From NCBI RefSeq assembly GCF_000260115.1, contig NZ_JH651379.1, forward strand, positions 558,001 through 622,000: a stretch of 64,000 nt of DNA, in the 5' to 3' direction. Position numbers and translations under genes: made by a program. Under the pieces are notes generated by a model, which had not been told where the DNA came from, made no database searches, and saw only the letters and a program-made list of their open reading frames with translations. Within the stretch, counting starts at the first letter, position 1. Every line of letters starts with the position of its first letter. Source of the DNA: Galbibacter orientalis DSM 19592. GTDB lineage: Bacteria > Bacteroidota > Bacteroidia > Flavobacteriales > Flavobacteriaceae. Shown here piece by piece: positions 1 through 8,107 of this stretch.

Positions 1-207
1 ATTCTCAATACTTGCCAAACTGTTTTCCAAAGCCGTACGTGTAGGGTTTGCACTACGAGAATACTCATAACCCTTATGTCCGCCAGGGGTACTTTGTGCA
101 TATGTTGATGTTTGGTAAATTGGTGGCATAACAGAACCGTATGCTTTATCGGGCTCTTGCCCTCCGTGGATTGCTTTAGAATTAAAGCGTAAATTATCTT
201 TACTCAT
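1..207 (-). CDS. Cystathionine gamma-synthase/lyase-type PLP enzyme (5' part, cut by window edge)
   Basis: Only the first 69 codons are present; the gene runs off the left edge. The N-terminus reads MSKDNLRFNSKAIHGGQ, followed by PIYQTSTYAQ and YEYSRSANPTR. This is the standard opening of the Cys/Met-metabolism PLP family (cystathionine gamma-synthase, cystathionine gamma-lyase, O-acetylhomoserine sulfhydrylase), which handles sulfur transfer between cysteine and homocysteine in the cytoplasm. The PLP lysine lies outside the window, so the exact reaction cannot be decided. The ATG is supported by a -7 element CAAAAATA (reverse TATTTTTG) at 226-233 with TTTG about 20 nt further upstream. Confidence 0.85.
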   Translation of the reverse strand, partial: MSKDNLRFNSKAIHGGQEPDKAYGSVMPPIYQTSTYAQSTPGGHKGYEYSRSANPTRTALENSLASIEN

Positions 208-225
208 AAGTTGAAGATTGTCTAA

Positions 226-257
226 CAAAAATATCGTTTACTTTTGGGGATTGCAAA
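226..257 (-). promoter_or_regulatory. Bacteroidota-type promoter of the trans-sulfuration gene
   Basis: On the minus strand TTTG (254-257) is followed after 20 nt by TATTTTTG (226-233), matching the TTTG-N19-TAnnTTTG consensus known for Bacteroidota primary sigma factor. It lies 19 nt before the ATG at 207. Seen directly; use in vivo is inferred. Confidence 0.5.
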
Positions 258-296
258 GAACAGCGTACCTTTATCCTTTATTTAACAGCAATTTTT

Positions 297-1055
297 ATGA
301 AGCGATTTTTTGCAATTGGAATTATTCTATCTGCAGTATTTTTTACAGCCTGTGAAAAGAAAGAAACTCTAAGTTTTGTTAATCAAAATATGGTCAACAA
401 CACATGTACTAATTGTCCGAAAGTAACTATTGACCTTCCGCAAGCGCAACCCGAAAACGAAATCACTAGCAAGATTAATCAAGATATTAATAAGTTTGTT
501 ATTAACATCCTTAACTATTCCGAGGAAAAAACCACCGATTCTTTGGATGCTGCAATTGAAATATTCCGAAGTGATTACAAAAAACTAAAAGAACGATTTC
601 CTGAAGATATTATTCCATGGGAAGCTACTATTAATGGAACTATCTCATTTCAGAATACCCTCTTTACTTCTATCAAAATTGAAAGCTACATCTTTACAGG
701 AGGAGCTCATGGATACGGAAGTATTACTTTTTTAAATTACGATACAAAAACAGGAAAAGCGTTAACTGCTGAAGACTTATTTACAGACAAAGGGGCTTTT
801 GTAGATTATGCTGAAAAACTATTTAGAGAAGAAGAAAAAATAAAACCCGATGCTAATATAAATAGCACCGGATTTATGTTTGAAAATGACAATTTCCATC
901 TTCCAAATAGTATTGGTTTTGATGAAAAAGGCATTGTATTAATTTACAATCCTTACGAAATATCTGCTTATGCTGACGGACTTACAAAAATTGAAATTCC
1001 TTTGGAAAAAGCAACCCAATTTATGAAGCCTGAATGGCTCTCAGAAGCGCATTAA
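297..1055 (+). CDS. DUF4163/DUF3298 (RsiV-like) lipoprotein
   Basis: The 252-residue protein begins with a lipoprotein signal (hydrophobic stretch then FFTAC, Cys at about residue 19), so it should be anchored in a membrane facing the periplasm or outside. The body carries the features of DUF4163 followed by DUF3298, including the GGAHG motif at about residues 135-139 (YIFTGGAHGYGSITFLNYD) and the LTAEDLF segment. These domains also form the extracytoplasmic part of RsiV-like anti-sigma factors, but no cytoplasmic anti-sigma part is visible, so a sensing or peptidoglycan-ligand role is only a guess. Its 3' end overlaps the convergent DinB-like gene by 35 bp. Confidence 0.75.
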   Translation: MKRFFAIGIILSAVFFTACEKKETLSFVNQNMVNNTCTNCPKVTIDLPQAQPENEITSKINQDINKFVINILNYSEEKTTDSLDAAIEIFRSDYKKLKERFPEDIIPWEATINGTISFQNTLFTSIKIESYIFTGGAHGYGSITFLNYDTKTGKALTAEDLFTDKGAFVDYAEKLFREEEKIKPDANINSTGFMFENDNFHLPNSIGFDEKGIVLIYNPYEISAYADGLTKIEIPLEKATQFMKPEWLSEAH

Positions 1056-1488
1056 CAAAACCTGTATGCAAACCTTCGTGGTAATTATTAAAAGCAATAG
1101 CATCTTCAATACTATTTATATTTATTCCAACACTATTGGTAAAACTAATATACGAAGTTGACTTTTTATAATCTTCTTTAACCCTATCTACATTTAACAT
1201 TAACTCTTCTTTGTATTTATTAAAATCTTCCAAAGAGACTGGTTTATTAGGATTTGGCGCAGTTCCTTTTCTATAATTATCTACAAGCTCATCATCCACA
1301 TACATGGCTTGCCCTGCCAATTTATAACATAAAAGTTGTTGCGTAACCACCAAATGGATAACATTCCATGCAATATTATTATTAAATCCTTCTGGAATTC
1401 TATTAATTTGTTCTTCTGAAAGACCTTCGGTAGCTTTTAACAAGCTTTTTCTACTTTTTTCTAATATCTCAAATTGATATGCCAACAT
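1021..1488 (-). CDS. DinB-like (DinB_2 superfamily) putative metal-dependent protein
   Basis: At 155 residues this is a typical length for a four-helix DinB/YfiT-type protein. The three expected metal-ligand histidines can be seen: one in the WNVIHLV helix (about residue 46) and two in the NYHEGLHTG segment near the C-terminus (about 137 and 141). Family members include thiol transferases such as bacillithiol-dependent enzymes and damage-inducible proteins of unknown substrate. Nothing here identifies the substrate. It is convergent with and overlaps the DUF3298 gene by 35 bp and stands alone on its strand. Confidence 0.75.
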   Translation of the reverse strand: MLAYQFEILEKSRKSLLKATEGLSEEQINRIPEGFNNNIAWNVIHLVVTQQLLCYKLAGQAMYVDDELVDNYRKGTAPNPNKPVSLEDFNKYKEELMLNVDRVKEDYKKSTSYISFTNSVGININSIEDAIAFNNYHEGLHTGFVNALLRAIQAS

Positions 1489-1818
1489 ACTATTTATTTT
1501 TTTGCTAAATGAAGTTTAAAACACTAGGTATTAACCCTCCATAAAGCATATTATTTACAAAGCATAAAATTAAGAAAACTAGGCTCAATTCCCTTGAAAA
1601 AACTCAGTTAAAACATTCAAAGAGGACCTTGTTATAATTCCACAAAAAAGAAGGAGTAACTAAACTAATAGCTTTAAATTTGCATTTTAACCTCTCATAG
1701 AGGGATTAATTATAGTCAAAATAATCGCCTCCACAGAAGGAAGGAATGAGATTTATGATTTTGCGATTTTTATCTATTATCAATTTTATTACCAAATGTT
1801 TAACCTAAATTTATTCGT
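1489..1818. other. Intergenic stretch without a gene
   Basis: About 330 bp between divergent genes. I see no ORF or RNA gene. The part at 1688-1750 belongs to the dispersed repeat family described separately; the rest is AT-rich unique-looking sequence. Confidence 0.5.
1688..1750. repeat. Dispersed intergenic repeat, partial copy
   Basis: Contains CTCTCATAGAGGGATTAATT then AATCGCCTCCACAGAAGGAA. The same order (GAGGGATT, ATTATA, AATCACCTCCA, GAA) recurs at 33930-33985, and the CCCTC/GAGGG hairpin recurs at about 8210, 34110 and 35085. Confidence 0.5.
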
Positions 1819-2172
1819 ATGAAAAAAATCTATCATCTTAGCACTTGCGATACTTGTAAAAGAATTATTCAAGAAATAAATTTTCCTGATAATTTTACTT
1901 TCCAAGACATTAAAACAGAGGCTATTACTGAAAGTCAGCTAGAAGAGATGAAAGCTCTTTCTGGTTCTTATGAATCCTTATTTAGCAAAAGAGCTCGCCT
2001 ATACAAGGAGCGCGATTTAAAGAATCAAGCCCTTGAAGAAAACGATTATAAAAGTCTTATTCTGGAGCATTATACTTTTTTAAAACGCCCTGTAATTATT
2101 GTTGATGAAAATATTTTTATAGGAAATAGTAAAAAAATAGTAGCAACAGCAAAGGAAACCATTCATGAATAA
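1819..2172 (+). CDS. ArsC/Spx-family (YffB-like) reductase-like protein
   Basis: The 117-residue protein has the thioredoxin-like ArsC fold signature: an N-terminal strand, the redox motif C10-D-T-C13 in STCDTCKR, and the late segment LKRPVIIVDENIFIGN, which contains the conserved cis-proline region. Members either reduce arsenate with glutathione/glutaredoxin or act as RNA-polymerase-binding Spx-like regulators. The two-cysteine motif does not decide between these. No arsenic-resistance genes are nearby. The stop overlaps the start of the EamA exporter gene by 8 bp, so the two are translated together. Confidence 0.8.
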   Translation: MKKIYHLSTCDTCKRIIQEINFPDNFTFQDIKTEAITESQLEEMKALSGSYESLFSKRARLYKERDLKNQALEENDYKSLILEHYTFLKRPVIIVDENIFIGNSKKIVATAKETIHE

Positions 2173-3073
2173 ACGAATTTTAGCGTTGTTGGCTGCATTT
2201 GGGGCAAGTGTTATTTACGGAATAAACCATACGGTTGCTAAAGACGTAATGCCTACCTACATTGAGCCTTTTGGATTTATTTTTCTAAGAGTAACGGGTG
2301 CCGCCGCTTTGTTTTGGCTTATTAGTTTTTTTGGCCCAAAAGAAAAAATTGCTAAAGAAGATTGGCCACGACTTATTGGAAGTGCCATTTTTGGAATGGT
2401 TATTAACATGCTGATGTTTTTTAAAGGGTTAAGCCTTTCTTCCCCTATTAACAGCGCCGTTATATCTACTATTACTCCAATTTTTGTTTTTGTACTTTCT
2501 GCATTAATTATAAAAGAACGGATTACTCCAATTAGAGCTTTTGGAGTTATGCTAGGACTTGCTGGTGCACTCGGACTTGTACTTTTTGGAGAGCAAATGC
2601 AGCAAGGAGCCCCAGATATTGCTTTAGGAAATATTATGCTCCTTACCAATGCTATCTCCTATGGTATTTATTTAATTTTAGTTAAACCTCTTACAGTAAA
2701 ATACCACGCATTTACTATTATGAAGTGGGTTTTTCTTATCGCTATTTTTATTAATTTCCCATTTACTATTTCAGAATTTACAGCAGTAAAATGGAGCTCT
2801 TTACCTTTTGATGCTATTTGGCGTATGGCATATGTAGTACTTGGAACTACATTTTCTACCTACTTACTTAATATCTATGCACTAAAACAATTAAAAGCAT
2901 CTACTATTGGAGCCTTTGTGTATTTACAACCGCTTATTGGAATTGCATTTGCTGTTTTAGTAGGCGCTGATAAAATTAGTTTTGTTAGAATAATTGCTGC
3001 TATATTAGTATTTATTGGGGTTTATTTAGTGACCAAAACAAAGAGAAAAACCCCCTCACAGCAAAAACCATGA
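2165..3073 (+). CDS. EamA-family (DMT superfamily) permease
   Basis: At 302 residues with about ten hydrophobic segments, this matches the family's two-EamA-domain architecture. The first repeat starts at about residue 5 (LLAAFGASVIYGINHTVAK) and the second at about 150 (GNIMLLTNAISYGIYLILVKPL). A short basic tail follows the last membrane segment. DMT transporters export metabolites or take up nucleotide sugars and amino acids; the substrate here is unknown. It overlaps the preceding ArsC-like gene, which suggests co-expression rather than a proven shared function. Confidence 0.88.
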   Translation: MNKRILALLAAFGASVIYGINHTVAKDVMPTYIEPFGFIFLRVTGAAALFWLISFFGPKEKIAKEDWPRLIGSAIFGMVINMLMFFKGLSLSSPINSAVISTITPIFVFVLSALIIKERITPIRAFGVMLGLAGALGLVLFGEQMQQGAPDIALGNIMLLTNAISYGIYLILVKPLTVKYHAFTIMKWVFLIAIFINFPFTISEFTAVKWSSLPFDAIWRMAYVVLGTTFSTYLLNIYALKQLKASTIGAFVYLQPLIGIAFAVLVGADKISFVRIIAAILVFIGVYLVTKTKRKTPSQQKP

Positions 3074-3076
3074 GGG
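3053..3076 (-). terminator. Possible terminator of the thioesterase gene
   Basis: CCCTCA (3053-3058) pairs with TGAGGG (3071-3076) across a 12-nt loop. On the minus strand the stem is followed by GGGTTTTT. It overlaps the 3' end of the EamA gene and lies downstream of the convergent thioesterase. The long loop and short stem keep confidence low. Confidence 0.35.
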
Positions 3077-3141
3077 AGCAAACAAAAAATATGTCAACAT
3101 CTTTTATTTTATAGCCTACTACTTTACAAGCTCCTTAAAAC

Positions 3142-3630
3142 TTATTCAGACTTTAAGTCGACAGGCATCTTAGCATGCTTACGAGTATCTTCTTTTGTTA
3201 AAACCCTAAAATCTTCAGCACGATCTACTTTTTCAAATAAATGCGCTGCTTCCTCTGGAAGTCCTATTAATTTTCTAGAACCCAAATCTATCCAAGCCCC
3301 CATAATCTCACAATGCGCAACATTACGTCCTTTATAATCGTAATAATTATGATGAAATTCAAAAAACATTCCATCTTCACTCATCCCTTTTAACTCCAAA
3401 GAAACTGTTACTGGTTTTCCAGAAAACACTTCTTTAAAATAATAAATATGCTCATAAAACACCACAGGACCTATATTTAACTTTCCTAACAAACGCTGAT
3501 CAAAACCCTTTTCTATAAGATAGGACATACGCGTATGTGCAGCAAACTCAATATAAGCCTTGTTTGCCAAATGTCGGTTTGCATCCAAATCGTTCCAACG
3601 GATTTCAAATTCTTTTGTGTACATCTTCAA
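3142..3630 (-). CDS. Hotdog-fold acyl-CoA thioesterase (4HBT/YbgC-FadM type)
   Basis: The 162-residue protein shows the 4HBT pattern: an early strand FEIRWNDLDANRHLANKAYIEF with the conserved Asp and the following helix, then VSLELKGMSEDGMFFEFHHNYYD. These enzymes hydrolyse acyl-CoA or hydroxybenzoyl-CoA thioesters in the cytoplasm. The usual D-x-x-GH-x-N sequence appears here as D-x-N-RH-x-A-N-K, so the substrate may differ from classical 4HBT. It stands alone, convergent with the EamA gene. Confidence 0.8.
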   Translation of the reverse strand: MKMYTKEFEIRWNDLDANRHLANKAYIEFAAHTRMSYLIEKGFDQRLLGKLNIGPVVFYEHIYYFKEVFSGKPVTVSLELKGMSEDGMFFEFHHNYYDYKGRNVAHCEIMGAWIDLGSRKLIGLPEEAAHLFEKVDRAEDFRVLTKEDTRKHAKMPVDLKSE

Positions 3631-3654
3631 TATTTTTTTAAGTTTATGCTGCTA

Positions 3655-3703
3655 CAAGCAACCACCTCGAAACAAGCCCGCAAAGGATTTAAAACCTCCA
3701 TAA
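3655..3703. repeat. Dispersed intergenic repeat, degenerate copy
   Basis: ACCACCTCGAAACAAGCCCG followed by AGGATTTAAAACCTCC resembles the ACCTCGAGGCAAGCC-type hairpin of the better copies at 31196 and 34001, but is decayed. Confidence 0.4.
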
Positions 3704-3805
3704 GAAATTAAAACAAATTTCATTAATTTTAAACTTGTAAAGCAAAGTTACAAACTATTATTATGCACGCATAATAATTAACGAATTTGAAATTAATAAT
3801 TCCTT

Positions 3806-4771
3806 ATGCCAATTTTAGCATCGCACTACAATCCTCCTCACTTATTTAAAAATGGTCATTTTGCAACTATCTATTCTGGAAAAATAAGGCAAGTAAAAGG
3901 TGTTCAGCAAAAACGAGAAGAGATTACCACACCAGACAATGATTTTCTGGATTTGGACTGGAGTTTTTCCGAAGAAAAAACAAACAAACTAGTTGTTATT
4001 CTCCACGGATTGGAAGGAAATGCTCAACGCCCATACATTACTGGAAGCGCAAAAATATTCAATCAAAATGGGTATGATGCGGTTTGTTTAAACTATAGAA
4101 CGTGTAGCGGAAAAATAAATAAAAACTTTAGATCCTATCACTCTGGAGATACCGATGAGTTGGAGTGGGTTATAAATTTCATTTTAAAAAAATACAACTA
4201 TCATCATATTGTTTTAAAAGGGTTTAGTTTAGGAGGAAATTTAACCCTGAAATATTTAGGACAACACAAAATTCCTTCAGAAATAAAAGTCGCAATAGCG
4301 GTTTCTGCTCCCTGCGATTTATATGGTTCGATGCTTGAAATTCATAAAAGAAAAAACTATTTATACGCGCTTCGATTTAAAAGAACACTCTTGGCTAAAT
4401 TGAAAGAAAAGCAAAAACTATTTCCTGAAAAAGTTTCAAAAACGGATGTGAAAAAAATTATCACCTTAAAAGATTTTGATGATTTTTATACCTCCAAAGC
4501 TCATGGTTTTATAAATGCTTTAGATTATTACGATAAAAGTAGCTCCTTACAATTTCTAAAAAACATAGAAGTTCCTACTTTAATTTTAAATGCTAAGAAC
4601 GACTCTTTCTTATCGGAGAGCTGTTTCCCGATTGAAGAAGCCAGAAAAAACAACAATTTATTTCTTGAAATTCCCGCATACGGAGGTCATGTTGGATTTT
4701 ATGACGCTCATAATGTTTATTATAATGAAAAAAGAGCGTTAGAATTTGCAACAAAATTCACAAAATTTTAA
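3806..4771 (+). CDS. YheT-like alpha/beta hydrolase
   Basis: The 321-residue length suits the YheT/EMBL-type hydrolase family. Visible elements in order are the oxyanion region VVILHGLEGNAQ (about 63-73), the nucleophile elbow G-F-S141-L-G-G (139-144), the acid region NAKNDSFLS, and the histidine in YGGHVGFYD near the C-terminus. The N-terminal HYNPPHLFKNGHFATIY is also typical of YheT. It probably hydrolyses esters in the cytoplasm; no signal peptide is present and the substrate is unknown. It stands alone, followed by the azurin gene. Confidence 0.85.
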   Translation: MPILASHYNPPHLFKNGHFATIYSGKIRQVKGVQQKREEITTPDNDFLDLDWSFSEEKTNKLVVILHGLEGNAQRPYITGSAKIFNQNGYDAVCLNYRTCSGKINKNFRSYHSGDTDELEWVINFILKKYNYHHIVLKGFSLGGNLTLKYLGQHKIPSEIKVAIAVSAPCDLYGSMLEIHKRKNYLYALRFKRTLLAKLKEKQKLFPEKVSKTDVKKIITLKDFDDFYTSKAHGFINALDYYDKSSSLQFLKNIEVPTLILNAKNDSFLSESCFPIEEARKNNNLFLEIPAYGGHVGFYDAHNVYYNEKRALEFATKFTKF

Positions 4772-4857
4772 AAGAATATTACCTAATTTATTAGGCTTGT
4801 CTACTTCCAAATGAAGTATAAATATGTATCTTAGCGCTTAATTAAAACAAAATAACA

Positions 4858-5376
4858 ATGAAACTTTACAGTAAAATAGCTGCATGTCTTTTTTCTTTGG
4901 CCATCATAAGTTGTGGTGACGGGAAAAAAGAAAAGAAAGAAGAGAAATTCCAATATGAGCAGGAGCAGTCTTCTTCTAAAAAAACATCGGATGCTGAAGA
5001 ATCGCAAAACACAGTGATTATTACAGCTAACGATATGATGAAATTTAATAAAAGTGAGATCCGTGTTAAAGCTGGTCAAAAAGTTACTATTACATTAAAG
5101 CATGTTGGTAAACTTGACAAGAAAGTAATGGGGCATAATTTAGTTATTCTTAAAGCTGATGCCGACCTTGTTGATTTTGCTACTAAAGCTACTGGAGCTA
5201 CAAACAATGAGTACATTCCTGAAGGAACAGATGCTGTTATAGCTCATACAAAACTATTAGGTGGTGGTGAAAGTGACACTATTACTTTTGAAGCTCCAGC
5301 TGCTGGAACTTATAACTTTTTATGTAGTTTCCCTGGACACTTTGCTGCTATGCAAGGTAAATTTATTGTAGAATAA
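4858..5376 (+). CDS. Azurin-like blue copper lipoprotein
   Basis: The protein has 172 residues: a lipoprotein signal with lipobox IISC19, then a charged Lys/Glu/Gln/Ser linker to about residue 50, then a cupredoxin domain. All four type-1 copper ligands of azurin can be placed: H93 (MGHN), C156 (FLCSFPGH), H161 and M165. The GGGESDTITFEAPAAGTYNFLC block is azurin-like rather than plastocyanin-like. It should carry single electrons at the membrane surface in the periplasm. Twelve bp separate it from the following DUF1080 lipoprotein, so the two are probably co-transcribed; the biological link is unproven. Confidence 0.93.
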   Translation: MKLYSKIAACLFSLAIISCGDGKKEKKEEKFQYEQEQSSSKKTSDAEESQNTVIITANDMMKFNKSEIRVKAGQKVTITLKHVGKLDKKVMGHNLVILKADADLVDFATKATGATNNEYIPEGTDAVIAHTKLLGGGESDTITFEAPAAGTYNFLCSFPGHFAAMQGKFIVE

Positions 5377-5388
5377 TTTATTATTAAG

Positions 5389-6282
5389 ATGAAAATATAT
5401 CAGTTTATTTTATTAAGTGCACTAATTTCAATAGTTGCTTGCAAAAGCAAAGAAGAGAAAAAAGAAGAACCTATAAAACAAACTGATACAGCAGTCCAGC
5501 TAGAATGGCAACAGCTATTTAATGGTGAAGACCTTTCTGGCTGGACTCCTAAAATAAGACATCATGAAGTAGGTGAAAACTACGCAAACACCTTTTCTGT
5601 AAAAGATGGATACATTACCGTAAATTACGACGACTACCATGATGTTTTTAATAAACAATACGGACATCTTTTCTATAACAAGCCTTTTTCTGCTTATTTT
5701 CTAGCTGTTGAGTATAGATTTGTAGGAGAGCAAATAGCCGACGGCGAAGGTTGGGCCTATAGAAATAGTGGTGCTATGCTACACGGGCAAGCTCCAGAAA
5801 CTATGCTTAAAGACCAAGATTTTCCAATTAGTATTGAAGGGCAATTTCTTGGTGGAAATCCGGATACAGATGATGAGCGCTCTACACTAAATCTATGTAC
5901 CCCTGGAACAAATGTTGTTTACAAAGACTCTCTTTTTACACCACATTGTACTAACTCCTTATCCAAAACCTATAGAGGCGACCAATGGGTTAGAGGTACT
6001 TTTTTAGTTTTAAAAGACTCTATTGTAAAACATATTCTAGAAGGAGAAACAGTTTTAGAGTACATAAACCCTACAATTGGTGGTAGTGGTGTTACCGATT
6101 TTGACAAAACAGCAAAACAAGATGGGAAACCACTAACCGAAGGATATATTTCTATCCAAAGTGAAAGTCACCCAATACAATTTAGAAAGGTTGAAATTAT
6201 AGACTTAGATCCAATTTACAACGACAAAGACAAGCTAAACGCTACTATTGATGCTATTTTAAAAGAAGAGAAAGCAAAATAA
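5389..6282 (+). CDS. DUF1080 (3-keto-disaccharide hydrolase family) lipoprotein
   Basis: The 297-residue lipoprotein (lipobox at VACKS, Cys about 19) has the DUF1080 opening WQQLFNGEDLSGWTPKI and later the SIEGQFLGG and YISIQSESHPIQFRKVEI blocks near the C-terminus. Members of this concanavalin-like fold family have been linked to hydrolysis of 3-keto-glycosides made by Gfo/Idh/MocA oxidoreductases. One such oxidoreductase lies 42 kb away at 48135-49562. It follows the azurin gene closely. Its substrate here is not known. Confidence 0.85.
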   Translation: MKIYQFILLSALISIVACKSKEEKKEEPIKQTDTAVQLEWQQLFNGEDLSGWTPKIRHHEVGENYANTFSVKDGYITVNYDDYHDVFNKQYGHLFYNKPFSAYFLAVEYRFVGEQIADGEGWAYRNSGAMLHGQAPETMLKDQDFPISIEGQFLGGNPDTDDERSTLNLCTPGTNVVYKDSLFTPHCTNSLSKTYRGDQWVRGTFLVLKDSIVKHILEGETVLEYINPTIGGSGVTDFDKTAKQDGKPLTEGYISIQSESHPIQFRKVEIIDLDPIYNDKDKLNATIDAILKEEKAK

Positions 6283-6286
6283 ATTT

Positions 6287-7696
6287 CTATTCCCTTAAAG
6301 ATAATAGCGAATCTATTTTGTGCTGAAGTCTTTCCTCAGAAGGAGCCGCCTCATTAAAATCAATAATAGATCCATATTTATCCAATAATAAGTATCTAGG
6401 TAGCGAATTAATTTCTAATTCTTTTGTAAAGTCTACTTTAGTAGAATTTCCTTCAATTAATTGAAATTGATTTCCTTTTAGCTCATGCTTATTCAATACA
6501 TCTAACCATTTCTTGTTTGAGTCCCACACATTTATCCCTACAAAAGTTATGTTTCTGATATATTTATCTGCCAATTTATTAAATGAAGGAAATTCTACTA
6601 AACAAGGCTTACATGAAGAAGCCCAAATGTCCACATACAAAAATTTGCCATTATATTGATTTAAGGTAGTTGTATCTCCATTACGATTAATAAGTTTTGT
6701 TTCAACTACCGATCTAATTTTCTTTACTTTATTGAGCTTATTAAAAGTACTTTCAATATCTTTCTTATAATATGCATCTGTATTTATAGCTTTAAAAGTT
6801 TTATAAAACAGATCTAAACTATCTACACCTATTATATGCCATTTAGCAATAAGATATGATACTTTATTTTTTATTTTTTGATTTGTAATATTTTTATCTA
6901 TTTCCTTTAGATACGCCACGTCAATATCACAATTTTTACATTTTAAGAACTTTCCCTTCACAAATAAATCACTCTTATCTTTAAGGAAATAGTAATGATT
7001 ATTAGCCAAAAAAGGGATAAAGAAAGGTAACTTTAATAATGTTTCATTATTTATATCAATAGAAGAAAATGGTTTTGGATAGTTTATAGAAACTTTATAG
7101 TCCTTTTCATCAGTAAGTAACTTTTTATCTACTTCGAAACTCATTAAATTATAATCCATATTAAGAGCTATAAAGGACCGTTCAAGATGCAAAAAATCAA
7201 TATTTTTTATAGGCGTATCCTCAAGAAGCTTTTTATAAACACCTCCAATTGAATCATTCATTTTTAAAAATTCTTCTTCATCAAGCTTTACAAAGTTCTT
7301 ATAAGTATCTATATGCTTTAATGCTTGCCTCTTCTTTTGACGTGAAAAAAGATATTCATTTTCATCAGCACCAATTCCTTTGAAATACACTTTACTCTTT
7401 TCTTGGTCTAGAATTAGATCCAAATTAAAACCAGGCTCCAAATAAATATCAAAATTTAGATTGTCCACCTCTATTTTATAGTAACCTAGCGCTACTGAGA
7501 TTGTATCCTTAAACTCTCCTTTTTTGTTTACATAAAAAGTATCTATTGTTTTAGGATTAGTAATATCTCTATTTTTAATAACAAGGAATTCCGACTTAGA
7601 AGAAACCAATCCCCCTGAAATAAGCACAGCATTTTCTACCTCTTTTTCGCAAGAAAAAAAGACAACAAGCATTAAAGCATATAGAATTCTATTCAA
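6287..7696 (-). CDS. TlpA/ResA-type thioredoxin-like lipoprotein (TTG start)
   Basis: I place the start at a TTG (7694-7696), giving 469 residues. That yields a lipoprotein signal NRILYALMLVVFFSC whose Cys is residue 16. An ATG at 7819 is in frame, but its first 36 or so codons read, out of frame, the tail of a Bax-inhibitor gene and are not protein-like. The C-terminal domain is thioredoxin-like: FLYVDIWASSCKPCLVEFPS with CKPC at about residues 362-365, the cis-Pro region NSLPRYLLLD, and an overall TlpA layout. The N-terminal 300 residues are the variable region common in Bacteroidota TlpA proteins. It probably acts as a periplasmic disulfide reductase; the partner is unknown. Confidence 0.8.
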   Translation of the reverse strand: MNRILYALMLVVFFSCEKEVENAVLISGGLVSSKSEFLVIKNRDITNPKTIDTFYVNKKGEFKDTISVALGYYKIEVDNLNFDIYLEPGFNLDLILDQEKSKVYFKGIGADENEYLFSRQKKRQALKHIDTYKNFVKLDEEEFLKMNDSIGGVYKKLLEDTPIKNIDFLHLERSFIALNMDYNLMSFEVDKKLLTDEKDYKVSINYPKPFSSIDINNETLLKLPFFIPFLANNHYYFLKDKSDLFVKGKFLKCKNCDIDVAYLKEIDKNITNQKIKNKVSYLIAKWHIIGVDSLDLFYKTFKAINTDAYYKKDIESTFNKLNKVKKIRSVVETKLINRNGDTTTLNQYNGKFLYVDIWASSCKPCLVEFPSFNKLADKYIRNITFVGINVWDSNKKWLDVLNKHELKGNQFQLIEGNSTKVDFTKELEINSLPRYLLLDKYGSIIDFNEAAPSEERLQHKIDSLLSLRE

Positions 7697-7707
7697 ATTA
7701 TATAAAT

Positions 7708-7895
7708 TTACTTTCTTCTTCCAAAAATTCTCAGAAGAAATAAGAACAGGTTTATAAAATCTAAATACAGAGTTAAAGCTCCCATAACAGCTTCTTTTGT
7801 ATCTTCTTCCGTCCTTCATTTCCGATGATATTCATCTGTTTAATTTTCTGTGTATCATAAGCAGTTAATACAACAAATATTAGAACCCCCTGCAT
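7708..7895 (-). pseudogene. C-terminal remnant of a Bax-inhibitor-1/YccA membrane protein
   Basis: On the minus strand from 7895 the frame reads QGVLIFVVLTAYDTQKIKQ then MNIIGNEG. After a lost base near 7811-7812 it continues as EEDTKEAVMGALTLYLDFIN and LFLFLLRIFGRRK-stop (stop 7708-7710). TAYDTQKIK and the ALTLYLDFINLF tail are hallmark C-terminal sequences of BI-1/YccA proteins, usually about 235 residues. Restoring one A (GGACGG to GGAACGG) rejoins the frame as GTEEDTKE. Only about 62 residues remain, and the remnant stops where the palindromic element at 7895-8072 begins. The truncation and frameshift make it a pseudogene. Confidence 0.8.
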
Positions 7896-8072
7896 AAATT
7901 AACGTGGGTTCGAAATAAATCTAAATATAGGACAAATTTAACTATATGATTTTAAATTACTTAATCCTCCTTTCGTTTTTGTATTGACACAAAAACGAAA
8001 CAAAAAGGTCAAGACTGATTTAAAAAGTATTTAAATAAGTCAGTTTTCTCATATAGAACTCACGTTAAATTA
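7895..8072. mobile_element. MITE-like element with terminal inverted repeats
   Basis: The ends 7895-7911 (TAAATTAACGTGGGTTC in + sense) and 8056-8072 (GAACTCACGTTAAATTA) are inverted repeats with two mismatches over 17 bp. Inside are two further hairpins: TTTCGTTTTTGT/ACAAAAACGAAA with perfect 12-bp arms (about 7971-8000), and ACTGATTTAAA/TTTAAATAAGTCAGT (about 8014-8045). There is no ORF. No clear target-site duplication is visible. It abuts the truncated Bax-inhibitor remnant, which fits insertion followed by loss of the gene's 5' part. Confidence 0.6.
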
Positions 8073-8107
8073 CAATTCAATAAATCATTTTATTTTCAAA
8101 AAAAAAT

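Noticed and set aside
2257-2649. A 130-codon minus-strand frame opposite the EamA gene.
   Set aside because: Antisense shadow of a clear two-repeat membrane transporter.
7697-7819. N-terminal extension of the TlpA-type protein from the ATG at 7819.
   Set aside because: These bases encode the C-terminal tail of a Bax-inhibitor gene in another frame, and the extension has no signal-peptide or domain character.
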